Assembly: GCA_938003715.1 (NCBI GenBank)
Contig: CALKYK010000510.1
Location: 1 to 10,972, forward strand
Source: an uncultured Gammaproteobacteria bacterium
GTDB taxonomy: Bacteria; Pseudomonadota; Gammaproteobacteria; Steroidobacterales; Woeseiaceae
Direction of reading: 5' to 3'
Length of the DNA stretch: 10,972 nucleotides
A program made the position numbers and the translations under genes. The notes under the pieces are model-generated. The model ran no database searches. It was not told the origin of the DNA and worked only from the letters and a program-made list of their open reading frames with translations. How positions within the stretch are numbered: position 1 is the first letter of the stretch; each line of letters starts with the position of its first letter. Of this stretch, positions 1-6,146 are shown in pieces.

Positions 1-91
1 GAACCGCGCCGCGCTGATCGCCGCGGTGAGCCTGCTCGGCATCACGGTGGCGCTCTGGCAGCGCGGCATCGGTCCGTCGCTCGGTGTCTGA
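1..91 (+). CDS. C-terminal end of an unidentified membrane protein (partial)
   Basis: An open frame enters from the left edge (first full codon at base 2) and ends at TGA 89-91. It gives a 29-residue tail that contains a hydrophobic stretch (LIAAVSLLGITVALW) and ends GIGPSLGV. This resembles the last transmembrane helix and short tail of an inner-membrane protein. One alternative frame contains an early stop. The other is open but reads as an arginine-rich peptide unlike a real protein. The stop overlaps the GTG start proposed for ccoN by 8 bases, which suggests cotranscription with the oxidase operon. The family cannot be identified from so short a piece. Confidence 0.45.
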   Translation, partial: NRAALIAAVSLLGITVALWQRGIGPSLGV

Positions 92-1523
92 CGCGATGGC
101 GACAAATCCTGTGACGCAAGAGACATACCACGACAAGGTCGTGACCGGTCTCGTCATTTTTTCGATTTTCTGGTCGGTGCTCGGCATGGCGGCCGGCGTC
201 TGGGTGGCCGCCGAGCTGCTCTGGCCGGAGCTCGACTTCGGCCAGGAGTGGCTGTCCTACGGCCGGCTGCGCACGCTGCATACGAACGCCGTCATCTTCG
301 GCTTCGGCGTCTCGGCCCTGATGGGCACCGCGTTTTGCAGCGTGCAGCGCACGAGCCACGTACCGCTGTTCGCGCCCGGACTGGCCTGGTTCTGCTTCGT
401 CTGCTGGCAGCTCGGCGTGCTCGCCGGCGGCATCTCGCTATTGGCCGGCTGGAACGCCTCGAAGGAATACGCCGAGCTCGAGTGGCCGTTCGACATCGCG
501 ATAACCGTGATCTGGGTGTGCTTCGCGATCGTCTTCTTTGGCACCATCGCGAAGCGCCGCATCAAGCCGATCTACGTATCGAACTGGTTCTACGGCGGGC
601 TGATCATCGTCATCGCGATGCTGCACATCGTCAACAGCCTCGCGATCCCGGTCACGTTCTACAAGTCGTATTCGCTGTTCGCTGGTGCGCAGGACGCGAT
701 CGTGCAGTGGTGGTACGGGCACAACGCGGTCGGCTTCCTTTTGACCGGCGGCTTCCTCGGCATGCTCTATTACTTCCTGCCGAAGCAGGCCGACCAGCCG
801 ATCTGGAGCTATCGCCTGTCGATCGTCGCGTTCTGGGCCTTCACCTACAGCTATATCTGGGCCGGACCGCATCACCTGCACTACAACGCGGTCCCGGATT
901 GGGTGCAGTCGCTCGGCATGGTCATGAGCCTGGTGCTGCTCGCGCCGTCCTGGGCAACGATGGTCAACGGCATCATGACCGTCTCGGGCGCCTGGAGAAA
1001 ACTGAAGACCGACCCGGCACTGAAGTTCATCGTCCTTGCACTCGCGTTCTACGGCCTCGCGACGTTCGAGGGCCCGATGATGGCGATCAAGAGCGTGAAC
1101 GTCGTCAGCCACTTCACCGACTGGACCATCGGCCACGTGCACTCCGGCGCGCTCGGCTGGAACGCGATGATTACGTTCGGCACGTTCTACTTCCTGGTGC
1201 CGCGCCTCGCAGGCACCGAGCTCTACAGCACGAAGCTTGCGAACGTGCATTTCTGGCTCGCGATGGGCGGCACGATGCTGTACATCCTCGCGATGTGGGG
1301 CGCCGGCGTGTCGCAGGGACTGCTCTGGCTGAGCCTGGACGAGCTCGGCGAACTGTCGTTCAGTTTCAAGGACATCATGGCCAGCATGGCGCCTTACTAT
1401 GCGTTGCGCTTCGTTGCCGGCGTCATATTCCTCGCAGGCGGCGTCCTGCTCGCTTACAACCTGCTGATGACGATTCGCGGGCGTGAAACCGTGCGCGTGC
1501 AGCCGCCGGCGGTGACGGCATGA
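84..1523 (+). CDS. ccoN: cbb3-type cytochrome c oxidase subunit I (CcoN)
   Basis: This is the catalytic heme-copper subunit of the inner membrane. It reduces O2 to water with high affinity and pumps protons. The protein has 479 residues, a normal CcoN length, and is hydrophobic throughout, with about a dozen membrane helices. Visible ligands are: H66 (HTNAVIFGFG), a low-spin heme b ligand; H213 in WWYGHNAVGF plus H263 and H264 in AGPHHLHY, binding CuB; Y257, matching the tyrosine that crosslinks to a CuB histidine in cbb3 oxidases; and H351/H353 in IGHVHSG, axial ligands of heme b3 and heme b. TFEGPMMAIKSVN (from T327) is also highly conserved. The start is uncertain. GTG at 84 overlaps the upstream stop by 8 bases, and ATG at 96 would remove four residues. 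Neither has a strong ribosome binding site. The stop overlaps the ccoO start as ATGA. No FNR/ANR box (TTGAT-N4-ATCAA) was seen in bases 1-83, so the operon promoter probably lies upstream of the window. Confidence 0.97.
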   Translation: MSDAMATNPVTQETYHDKVVTGLVIFSIFWSVLGMAAGVWVAAELLWPELDFGQEWLSYGRLRTLHTNAVIFGFGVSALMGTAFCSVQRTSHVPLFAPGLAWFCFVCWQLGVLAGGISLLAGWNASKEYAELEWPFDIAITVIWVCFAIVFFGTIAKRRIKPIYVSNWFYGGLIIVIAMLHIVNSLAIPVTFYKSYSLFAGAQDAIVQWWYGHNAVGFLLTGGFLGMLYYFLPKQADQPIWSYRLSIVAFWAFTYSYIWAGPHHLHYNAVPDWVQSLGMVMSLVLLAPSWATMVNGIMTVSGAWRKLKTDPALKFIVLALAFYGLATFEGPMMAIKSVNVVSHFTDWTIGHVHSGALGWNAMITFGTFYFLVPRLAGTELYSTKLANVHFWLAMGGTMLYILAMWGAGVSQGLLWLSLDELGELSFSFKDIMASMAPYYALRFVAGVIFLAGGVLLAYNLLMTIRGRETVRVQPPAVTA

Positions 1524-2149
1524 ACCTCGTCGACCTGCACAAGAAGCTCGAGGAGAATACAGGGCTTCTGATTTTCGGCATCCTGTTCGTGTCCGCGATC
1601 GGCGGACTTGTGCAGGTGCTGCCGAGCATTTTCCAGGATTCACTTTCCACACCATCCGAGAACGTCGTGCCGTACGGCCCTGTCGAACTGATGGGCCGTG
1701 ACATCTATATCCGAGAGGGCTGCAGCACCTGCCACTCGCAGCAGGTGCGGCCGCTGCTCGCCGAAGTGCGGCGCTACGGACCCTATTCCGGTGCCGGCGA
1801 ATCGGTTTACGACCGGCCGTTTTTATGGGGCTCAAAGCGCACGGGCCCCGACTTGCACCGAATCGGCGGAAGGTACACCGACGTCTGGCACCGGATTCAC
1901 CTGATCGACCCGCGCAGTGTTGTCGACAACTCGATCATGCCGGGCTATCCGTGGCTCGCCGAACGAGACGCGAATGCGAAAGGCGATATCGAGCTCCGGA
2001 TGCGGGCCTTGCGCAGGCTCGGCCATCCGTATTCCGACGAAGAGATCGCTGGCGCGGCGGCAAAACTCGAGGGCGTGAAGGAGATCGACGCGCTGATTGC
2101 CTACCTGCAGTCGCTCGGCACGACGCGCGGCCCGGGGGCGGTGCGATGA
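1520..2149 (+). CDS. ccoO: cbb3-type cytochrome c oxidase subunit II, monoheme (CcoO)
   Basis: This is the membrane-anchored monoheme cytochrome c subunit that passes electrons from CcoP to the CcoN hemes. Of its 209 residues, about 15-38 form one N-terminal anchor helix (LLIFGILFVSAIGGLVQVLP); the rest faces the periplasm. The heme c site is C68-x-x-C71-H72 in EGCSTCHSQQVRP, a CcoO hallmark. M140 in NSIMPGYPWL is the likely sixth ligand. KRTGPDLHRIGGRY (from K107) is another family signature. The ATG sits in an ATGA overlap with the ccoN stop, so translation is probably coupled. The length is at the short end of the family but no conserved block is missing. Confidence 0.96.
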   Translation: MNLVDLHKKLEENTGLLIFGILFVSAIGGLVQVLPSIFQDSLSTPSENVVPYGPVELMGRDIYIREGCSTCHSQQVRPLLAEVRRYGPYSGAGESVYDRPFLWGSKRTGPDLHRIGGRYTDVWHRIHLIDPRSVVDNSIMPGYPWLAERDANAKGDIELRMRALRRLGHPYSDEEIAGAAAKLEGVKEIDALIAYLQSLGTTRGPGAVR

Positions 2150-2289
2150 CTTACTTCATTTTTGCCGGCGACATGCTGGTCATGCTGTTCATGTGTGTAC
2201 TGGTCGTCTGGGTGTACTGGCGTACGTCCGACGAAACGATCGACGCCTCGGCGTCGATCCCGCTCGAGGACGAGAAGACCGATGGCTGA
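2146..2289 (+). CDS. ccoQ: cbb3-type cytochrome oxidase small subunit CcoQ/FixQ
   Basis: This 47-residue protein (MTYFIFAGDMLVMLFMCVLV...) has a single transmembrane helix (about 8-25) and a short polar, acidic tail ending EDEKTDG. Size, topology and position between ccoO and ccoP are those of CcoQ/FixQ, which stabilises the interaction of CcoP with the CcoNO core. Sequence similarity in this family is weak, so the call rests largely on context. The start overlaps the ccoO stop as ATGA, with a G-rich run (2134-2138) just upstream as a possible ribosome binding site. The stop overlaps the ccoP start by 8 bases. A longer in-frame extension upstream only runs antiparallel to good ccoO coding sequence in another frame, so the ATG at 2146 is preferred. 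Confidence 0.88.
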   Translation: MTYFIFAGDMLVMLFMCVLVVWVYWRTSDETIDASASIPLEDEKTDG

Positions 2290-3181
2290 CATGCCTGCGA
2301 GCTTCTGGGCCGGCTGGATCGTCGTCCTGACCGTGACGAGCTTCGCTGGTCTCGCCTGGCTGATCTTCAGCGCCTATTTCTCGAAGACGACATTCAAGGA
2401 ATCGGCGGAGGATCCGGTCTGGGACGACAACCTGCGTGAAGGCTCGCACCCGGCTCCATTGTGGTGGTTCTGGCTGATTGTCGCGTCGATGGTGTTCAGC
2501 GTCATCTACCTGATGCTGTATCCCGGACTCGGCAGCTTCGCCGGGGCGCTGCGGTGGTCGCAGGGAGGCCGCTTCGCGGAAAGTGTCAGCGCCTACGAGG
2601 CCGAGTTCGGCGGCATGCGCAAGCTGGTCGCCGAAGCGCAGCTCGCCACCCTGCACCAGGACGAGGACCTGATGCGCTCCGCGCAGCGTATCTACGACCG
2701 GCAGTGTGCGACCTGCCACGGCTATGACGGCAAGGGCCAGGCGAACCTGTTCCCGAACATCGTCGACGACGTCTGGCAATGGGGCGGCAGCCCGGAGCAG
2801 CTCGAAGTCACGCTGCGCCAGGGTCGCGTCGCCGTCATGGTCGGCTGGCAGCAGGTGCTGGGCGACGAAGGCGTCGAGGCGGTCACCGACTACGTCATTG
2901 CCATGCGCGACGGCAATGCCGCCGGCCATCCCGGGCAGGCGCAGTACATGCAGTTCTGCGTTGCCTGCCACGGCCCCGGCGGCGCCGGCAACCCGGTGCT
3001 CGGCGCGCCGAACATCGTCGACGACGTGGCGCTGTACGGCAACGACCGCGAGGCGATCCGCTACGCGATCGTCAACGGCAGGAACGGTGTGATGCCGGCG
3101 TTCGGCGAGCGTCTCGACGACACGCAGATCCGCCTGCTCGTCGCCTGGCTGACGCGAGGTACCACCAACCCCGGCAACTGA
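2282..3181 (+). CDS. ccoP: cbb3-type cytochrome c oxidase subunit III, diheme (CcoP)
   Basis: This 299-residue membrane-anchored diheme cytochrome c is the electron entry point of the oxidase. It has two N-terminal hydrophobic helices (about 8-31 and 60-80) separated by a polar segment with DPVWDDNLREGSHPAP, typical of the CcoP N-terminal domain. Two periplasmic cytochrome c domains follow: C142-C145-H146 (CATCHGYDGKGQ) with probable Met ligand M186 (AVMVGW), and C226-C229-H230 (CVACHGPGGAG) with probable Met ligand M271 (NGVMPAFG). Both domains contain PNIVDDV, encoded by an identical 20-base stretch. The start ATG overlaps the ccoQ stop by 8 bases, and GAGGA at 2266-2270 is a fair ribosome binding site. 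ATG at 2291 is an alternative start three codons later. No ccoG, ccoH, ccoI or ccoS follows. Confidence 0.96.
   Translation: MADMPASFWAGWIVVLTVTSFAGLAWLIFSAYFSKTTFKESAEDPVWDDNLREGSHPAPLWWFWLIVASMVFSVIYLMLYPGLGSFAGALRWSQGGRFAESVSAYEAEFGGMRKLVAEAQLATLHQDEDLMRSAQRIYDRQCATCHGYDGKGQANLFPNIVDDVWQWGGSPEQLEVTLRQGRVAVMVGWQQVLGDEGVEAVTDYVIAMRDGNAAGHPGQAQYMQFCVACHGPGGAGNPVLGAPNIVDDVALYGNDREAIRYAIVNGRNGVMPAFGERLDDTQIRLLVAWLTRGTTNPGN
2753..3027 (+). repeat. 20-bp perfect direct repeat within ccoP heme domains
   Basis: The bases at 2753-2772 recur exactly at 3008-3027 (ccgaacatcgtcgacgacgt). Both copies are in the same reading frame and encode PNIVDDV in the first and second cytochrome c domains. The two domains are homologous across the CcoP family, so the repeat marks an internal domain duplication. 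Identity at the base level over 20 bases is higher than the flanking sequence. Confidence 0.85.
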
Positions 3182-3201
3182 CTGCGGACGTTTCCCGGTC
3201 G

Positions 3202-3221
3202 AGCGACGTCGCTGTATTTTT
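3202..3221 (+). terminator. Weak terminator-like palindrome plus T-run after ccoP
   Basis: A perfect 12-bp palindrome (agcgacgtcgct, 3202-3213) lies 20 bases past the ccoP stop and is followed by a run of five T at 3217-3221. As RNA the hairpin would have only about four GC-rich pairs with an ACGT loop, so it is a weak intrinsic terminator at best. Its position between the oxidase operon and the next promoter candidate fits a transcription boundary. A protein-binding palindrome is the alternative reading. Confidence 0.3.
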
Positions 3222-3233
3222 CCCGACGATGAC

Positions 3234-3262
3234 TTGAACAGGCGAATGCAGATGCCGATACT
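3234..3262 (+). promoter_or_regulatory. Candidate sigma70-type promoter for the MscS-like/MgtE operon
   Basis: TTGAAC (3234-3239) and GATACT (3257-3262) are separated by 17 bases. Each matches four of six positions of the -35 and -10 consensus. It is the best such pair in the 128-base gap (3182-3309) and would start transcription near 3269, leaving a leader of about 40 bases before the gene at 3310. The rest of the gap holds only the palindrome described above and a ribosome binding site. This is a visual match only. Confidence 0.4.
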
Positions 3263-3294
3263 GAGGCGGACAATCGCCACGGTCGGCCGGCCAC

Positions 3295-3299
3295 GGGAG
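3295..3299 (+). promoter_or_regulatory. Ribosome binding site supporting a TTG start
   Basis: GGGAG at 3295-3299 lies 10 bases before TTG at 3310. It is the only good Shine-Dalgarno-like sequence close to the frame's beginning, so it decides the unusual TTG start. The frame is closed upstream by TGA at 3262, and no in-frame ATG exists before the second half of the first cytosolic segment. Confidence 0.5.
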
Positions 3300-3309
3300 C
3301 CTGTCAACG

Positions 3310-4089
3310 TTGGAGCGTTCCTCGATTTCGAACAGCCTCGCCGCTCAGCCGGAGCTGGTGGCGATCGCGGTCCTGGTTCTGGGCGTCGTCGCGGCGCGGC
3401 TTGCGAGCGCGGGTTGCGGTTACCTGCTCAACGCCCTCGATCGTCGCATGGCACGCATGACGACGACGGAAACGAGCGCCCTGTCACCCCGCATCATTGA
3501 CGTCGCCAGGAAGTTCGTCTTCTGGCTCGTCATCATCCTGGCCGTGGCAATCGCGGTTCGCACGCTCGGCGTCGCCGATGCGACGGGCATCAACGACTCC
3601 ATCATTGCGCTGATACCGAATGCGCTGGTCGGGCTGGTTATCGTTGTTGCAGGGCACCTGCTGGGGCTTCTGGCGAGTAACCTGCTGGTGCAGCTGAGCG
3701 AGAACATTCCCGCCGAGTCGCTCGCACCACGGCTGCTGCACGGTGCGATTTTCACGATCGCAGTGGTCATGGGCCTGCAGCACGTCGGGATCGACATCAC
3801 CTTCATTACTCGCCTGCTGTTGATACTGGTGGCGATCATCGGCGGCGGGCTCATGCTGGCGTTTGCTATCGGTGCGCGCCAACATGTTGCGAACCTGCTC
3901 GCGCGGCGGGAAGTCAATCGGCTCAACGTCGGCGAAAAAATATGCGTGGACGACGTGGAAGGATCCATCGTCGACGTATACAGCACCGGTGTGGACGTAG
4001 CGACCCGGAAGGGCATCGTATCGATACCGGCGGCCCGATTCGCCGAGACGAAAGTGCTTCGCCTCCGGCCGGACGGCGACGATGGCTGA
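3310..4089 (+). CDS. Compact MscS-like mechanosensitive channel family protein
   Basis: This 259-residue inner-membrane protein has about five hydrophobic segments (13-33, 67-87, 97-127, 143-158, 165-190). The segment around IALIPNALVGLVIVVAGHLLG (99-119) resembles the conserved TM helix of small MscS-family proteins. GGGLMLAFAIGARQHVANLLA (178-198) resembles the pore-lining helix. A short beta domain follows (LNVGEKICVDDVEGSIVDVY then GIVSIPAARFAETKVL, about 205-250). The protein ends there, without the C-terminal alpha/beta cage domain of classical MscS. The family gates ions in response to membrane tension, but this subtype is poorly characterised. The TTG start is chosen for its GGGAG 10 bases upstream; GTG at 3358 is an alternative. 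The stop overlaps the next start by 8 bases (ATGGCTGA), so it is probably cotranslated with the two MgtE-type genes. That pairing suggests a role in cation or osmotic balance. Confidence 0.8.
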   Translation: MERSSISNSLAAQPELVAIAVLVLGVVAARLASAGCGYLLNALDRRMARMTTTETSALSPRIIDVARKFVFWLVIILAVAIAVRTLGVADATGINDSIIALIPNALVGLVIVVAGHLLGLLASNLLVQLSENIPAESLAPRLLHGAIFTIAVVMGLQHVGIDITFITRLLLILVAIIGGGLMLAFAIGARQHVANLLARREVNRLNVGEKICVDDVEGSIVDVYSTGVDVATRKGIVSIPAARFAETKVLRLRPDGDDG

Positions 4090-4900
4090 TATCGATCCGC
4101 TGAACGCGGACTTCGCCCGGCGTCATCCCGAGTCCTTTGCACGCATACTCGGCCGCGGCGACGTCGATGAAATCGCCGCCGTCCTCGAAAAGCTGCCGCC
4201 CGACGTCGCCGCGTCCGTCGTATCGAAGCTGCCCGCGAGCCGCGTCGGCGTTCTGCTGGCCAGGGACCCGCTGGCGCAGAAACGCTGGCTCGTTCACGCG
4301 CCGCTGGACGACGCGATCACGCTATTGAGCCGGATTCCACGCGAACAGTGCCTGGCGCTCGTCAATTCGCTCAGAAGTCGCGAGCGCAAGAAGAAACTGT
4401 TGCGGTACCTGAACTATCCGGCGCACAGCGTCGGCACCCTTGTTGGAAACGTCCCGATCAGCATTGCGGCCGATGCGCCGGTGGAAAATGCGCTCGCGGA
4501 CCTGCGCACGCTCGATGCCGATGATCCGGAGTTCGTCGTCGTCCTGCAGGAAGACGGGCGCTATTTCGGTGTCCTGAATCAATGGGCTTTGCTGTCCCGG
4601 GAGCAGCCGACCGGCCAGGTTCGCGATTACACGATTTCCGTCGCGGCGCTGCACCCGGAAACGACTTTGCTGAGTGCATCGCGCGAACAAAGCTGGAATA
4701 CGCACAACTGGCTCCCCGTGGTCGATCACGATCAGCGCCTGCTTGGCGGCATCTCGCGCGCCGCCGTTTTCCGTGCTGTCAAACTCGAGGAGAGCAGGGT
4801 GCGGCCGTGGACGGAGGTGTTTGCCATCCTGCTCGCCGATCTCGCGTTCATGCTGGGCGACCTGCTGGAGCAATGGCTCGGCAGGCGCAGAAAGACATGA
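4082..4900 (+). CDS. MgtE-like N-domain/CBS protein lacking the transport domain
   Basis: The 272 residues align in layout with the cytosolic half of the MgtE magnesium channel. An all-helical N-terminal domain spans about 1-110 (repeats such as IAAVLEKLPPDVAASVVSKL). A linker NYPAHSVGTLV (111-121) replaces the usual YPEDSAGRLM. Two CBS domains follow (about 113-172 and 178-235; WLPVVDHDQRLLGGIS is typical). In place of the five-helix MgtE channel there is one hydrophobic, partly acidic helix (about 243-266, PWTEVFAILLADLAFMLGDL), then GRRRKT and the stop. No frameshift into a transport domain was found: the next gene starts its own N domain in an ATGA overlap. In MgtE the N and CBS domains sense cytosolic Mg2+ and close the pore. 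This protein is therefore plausibly a membrane-tethered sensor or partner subunit for the MgtE encoded next. That role is inference. Confidence 0.8.
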   Translation: MADIDPLNADFARRHPESFARILGRGDVDEIAAVLEKLPPDVAASVVSKLPASRVGVLLARDPLAQKRWLVHAPLDDAITLLSRIPREQCLALVNSLRSRERKKKLLRYLNYPAHSVGTLVGNVPISIAADAPVENALADLRTLDADDPEFVVVLQEDGRYFGVLNQWALLSREQPTGQVRDYTISVAALHPETTLLSASREQSWNTHNWLPVVDHDQRLLGGISRAAVFRAVKLEESRVRPWTEVFAILLADLAFMLGDLLEQWLGRRRKT

Positions 4901-6138
4901 CGCTCGAGCTCGCGCTCAAGGAAGCGTACCTTCGCGAACAGCCCGCCGACGCTGCGCGCGTGCTCGAAAAAATATCCGACCGCAGCCTCGGTCGACACCT
5001 GGCCGGTACCGATGCAAGTGCGCTCGTGGCCAGCCTGGAACTGCTCGCCGACAGTCGGGCAACCGCGGTTTTCAACCGCCTCGATGCGGCGCAGCAGCAG
5101 GGCGTTCTGGCCGGCGCCTCTCCGCGACTGGCGCTGGTTCTCCTGGCCGGGCTCGATGCGAAAAAACGCAGTTCGCTGTTCGAAGCGCTGCCCGAGGGCA
5201 CACGACGCGAGCTCGAACGGCTGCAGCAGTTCGACGAGGATTCGGCAGGGCGCCTGCTCGATCGCCCCTACGACACGATTCGCAGCAGCATGACCGTCGC
5301 GGAAGCGCTGGATGTCGTGCGGCGTTCCGGGGCGCGCCGCATTCGTTCCGTGTACGTCGTCGATGCGGAGAATCGGCTCGTCGGCAAGGTCGACATGCAG
5401 TCGATGGCCATGGCGAGCGCAGACCAGCAGCTCGCCGAAATGCTCGAGGAGGCGGAGGGAAGGGTGCTGCCAACGGCGCCACGCCGGGAGATCGTCGAGC
5501 AGCTCGAGAAATATCGCGTCGACTCCGTGCCGGTCGTCGACATGGAAGGGCGCCTGATGGGCGTGGTGCGATACCAGCGCCTGTTCGACGTCATCGAATC
5601 CGTCGCGACCGCCGACATACAGAAGATGGTTGGCGCCAGCGCCGACGAGCGCGCGCTGTCCGGCGCCTGGTTCTCGGTGCGTCGGCGTTTGCCGTGGTTG
5701 CACATCAATTTGCTGACCGAGTATCTCGCTGACGCGGTGCTGCCGGTCGTTGCCGGCCAGTCAGGAAACGCCGGCTCGCAGGCGCTCGCCGTCACGATGC
5801 GCGGCCTCGCGCTGCGCGAAATCGGCACGCGCGAGTGGCGGCGCGTGCTGACCAAGGAGGTACAGGTCGGCCTGATCGACGGTCTCGCGCTGGCCGTGAC
5901 CTGCGGCCTTTCCGTCTTCGTCTGGAGCCAGTCCATCGGTCTGGCGCTGGTCATCGCCGTAGCGATGGTCATGTCCATGGTCGCCGCCGGTATTTCAGGG
6001 GCGCTCGTGCCGATCATGCTCACGCGGCTCGGCCAGGATCCCGCCACGGCGTCGTCGATCATCCTGACGACCGTTACCGACGTGTCCGGATTCATATCGT
6101 TTCTCGGCACCGCGACGATACTGTCCCCTATGCTATAA
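4897..6138 (+). CDS. mgtE: MgtE-family magnesium transporter with shortened TM1-TM2 region
   Basis: This 413-residue protein has full MgtE architecture: a helical N domain (about 1-112), the linker FDEDSAGRLL (112-121), two CBS domains (about 121-180 and 188-240; VPVVDMEGRLMGVV), a plug-helix region (ADIQKMVGASADER, 239-252), and a C-terminal membrane domain from RRRLPWLHINLL onward. Conserved pore-domain motifs are GQSGNAGSQALAVTMRGLAL (287-306) and TTVTDVSGF (391-399). D395 lies 18 residues from the end, as the Mg2+-binding Asp432 does in the 450-residue Thermus MgtE. The family passes Mg2+ inward through the inner membrane, gated by cytosolic Mg2+. Oddly, the stretch between LTEYLADAV and LPVVAGQSGN (272-290) lacks about 15-20 residues that normally complete TM1, its loop and the start of TM2. 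The start ATG at 4897 overlaps the previous stop as ATGA. Longer in-frame extensions upstream only shadow the previous gene. Confidence 0.88.
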   Translation: MTLELALKEAYLREQPADAARVLEKISDRSLGRHLAGTDASALVASLELLADSRATAVFNRLDAAQQQGVLAGASPRLALVLLAGLDAKKRSSLFEALPEGTRRELERLQQFDEDSAGRLLDRPYDTIRSSMTVAEALDVVRRSGARRIRSVYVVDAENRLVGKVDMQSMAMASADQQLAEMLEEAEGRVLPTAPRREIVEQLEKYRVDSVPVVDMEGRLMGVVRYQRLFDVIESVATADIQKMVGASADERALSGAWFSVRRRLPWLHINLLTEYLADAVLPVVAGQSGNAGSQALAVTMRGLALREIGTREWRRVLTKEVQVGLIDGLALAVTCGLSVFVWSQSIGLALVIAVAMVMSMVAAGISGALVPIMLTRLGQDPATASSIILTTVTDVSGFISFLGTATILSPML

Positions 6139-6146
6139 ACGGCTAT

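Noticed and set aside
1..95. FNR/ANR box ahead of ccoN
   Set aside because: cbb3 operons are often FNR-controlled, but no TTGAT-N4-ATCAA-like site is visible in the short upstream sequence, which is itself coding.
438..1835. A 465-codon minus-strand open frame opposite ccoN and ccoO
   Set aside because: It covers the junction of two certain cytochrome oxidase genes and its translation is low-complexity and Arg/His-rich, so it is a shadow.
2162..2281. N-terminal extension of CcoP in the same frame
   Set aside because: It overlaps ccoQ entirely and reads as a Cys/Arg/Ser-rich peptide unlike any CcoP. The normal N-terminal helix begins just after ATG 2282.
3234..3500. An 88-codon plus-strand frame starting in the gap after ccoP
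   Set aside because: Its TTG start coincides with the candidate -35 element, it has no good ribosome binding site, and it runs through the first part of the MscS-like gene in another frame with an Arg/Gly-rich composition.
4582..4896. N-terminal extension of MgtE in the same frame
   Set aside because: It shadows the CBS and C-terminal part of the preceding gene. MgtE N-domain similarity begins at the ATG at 4897.
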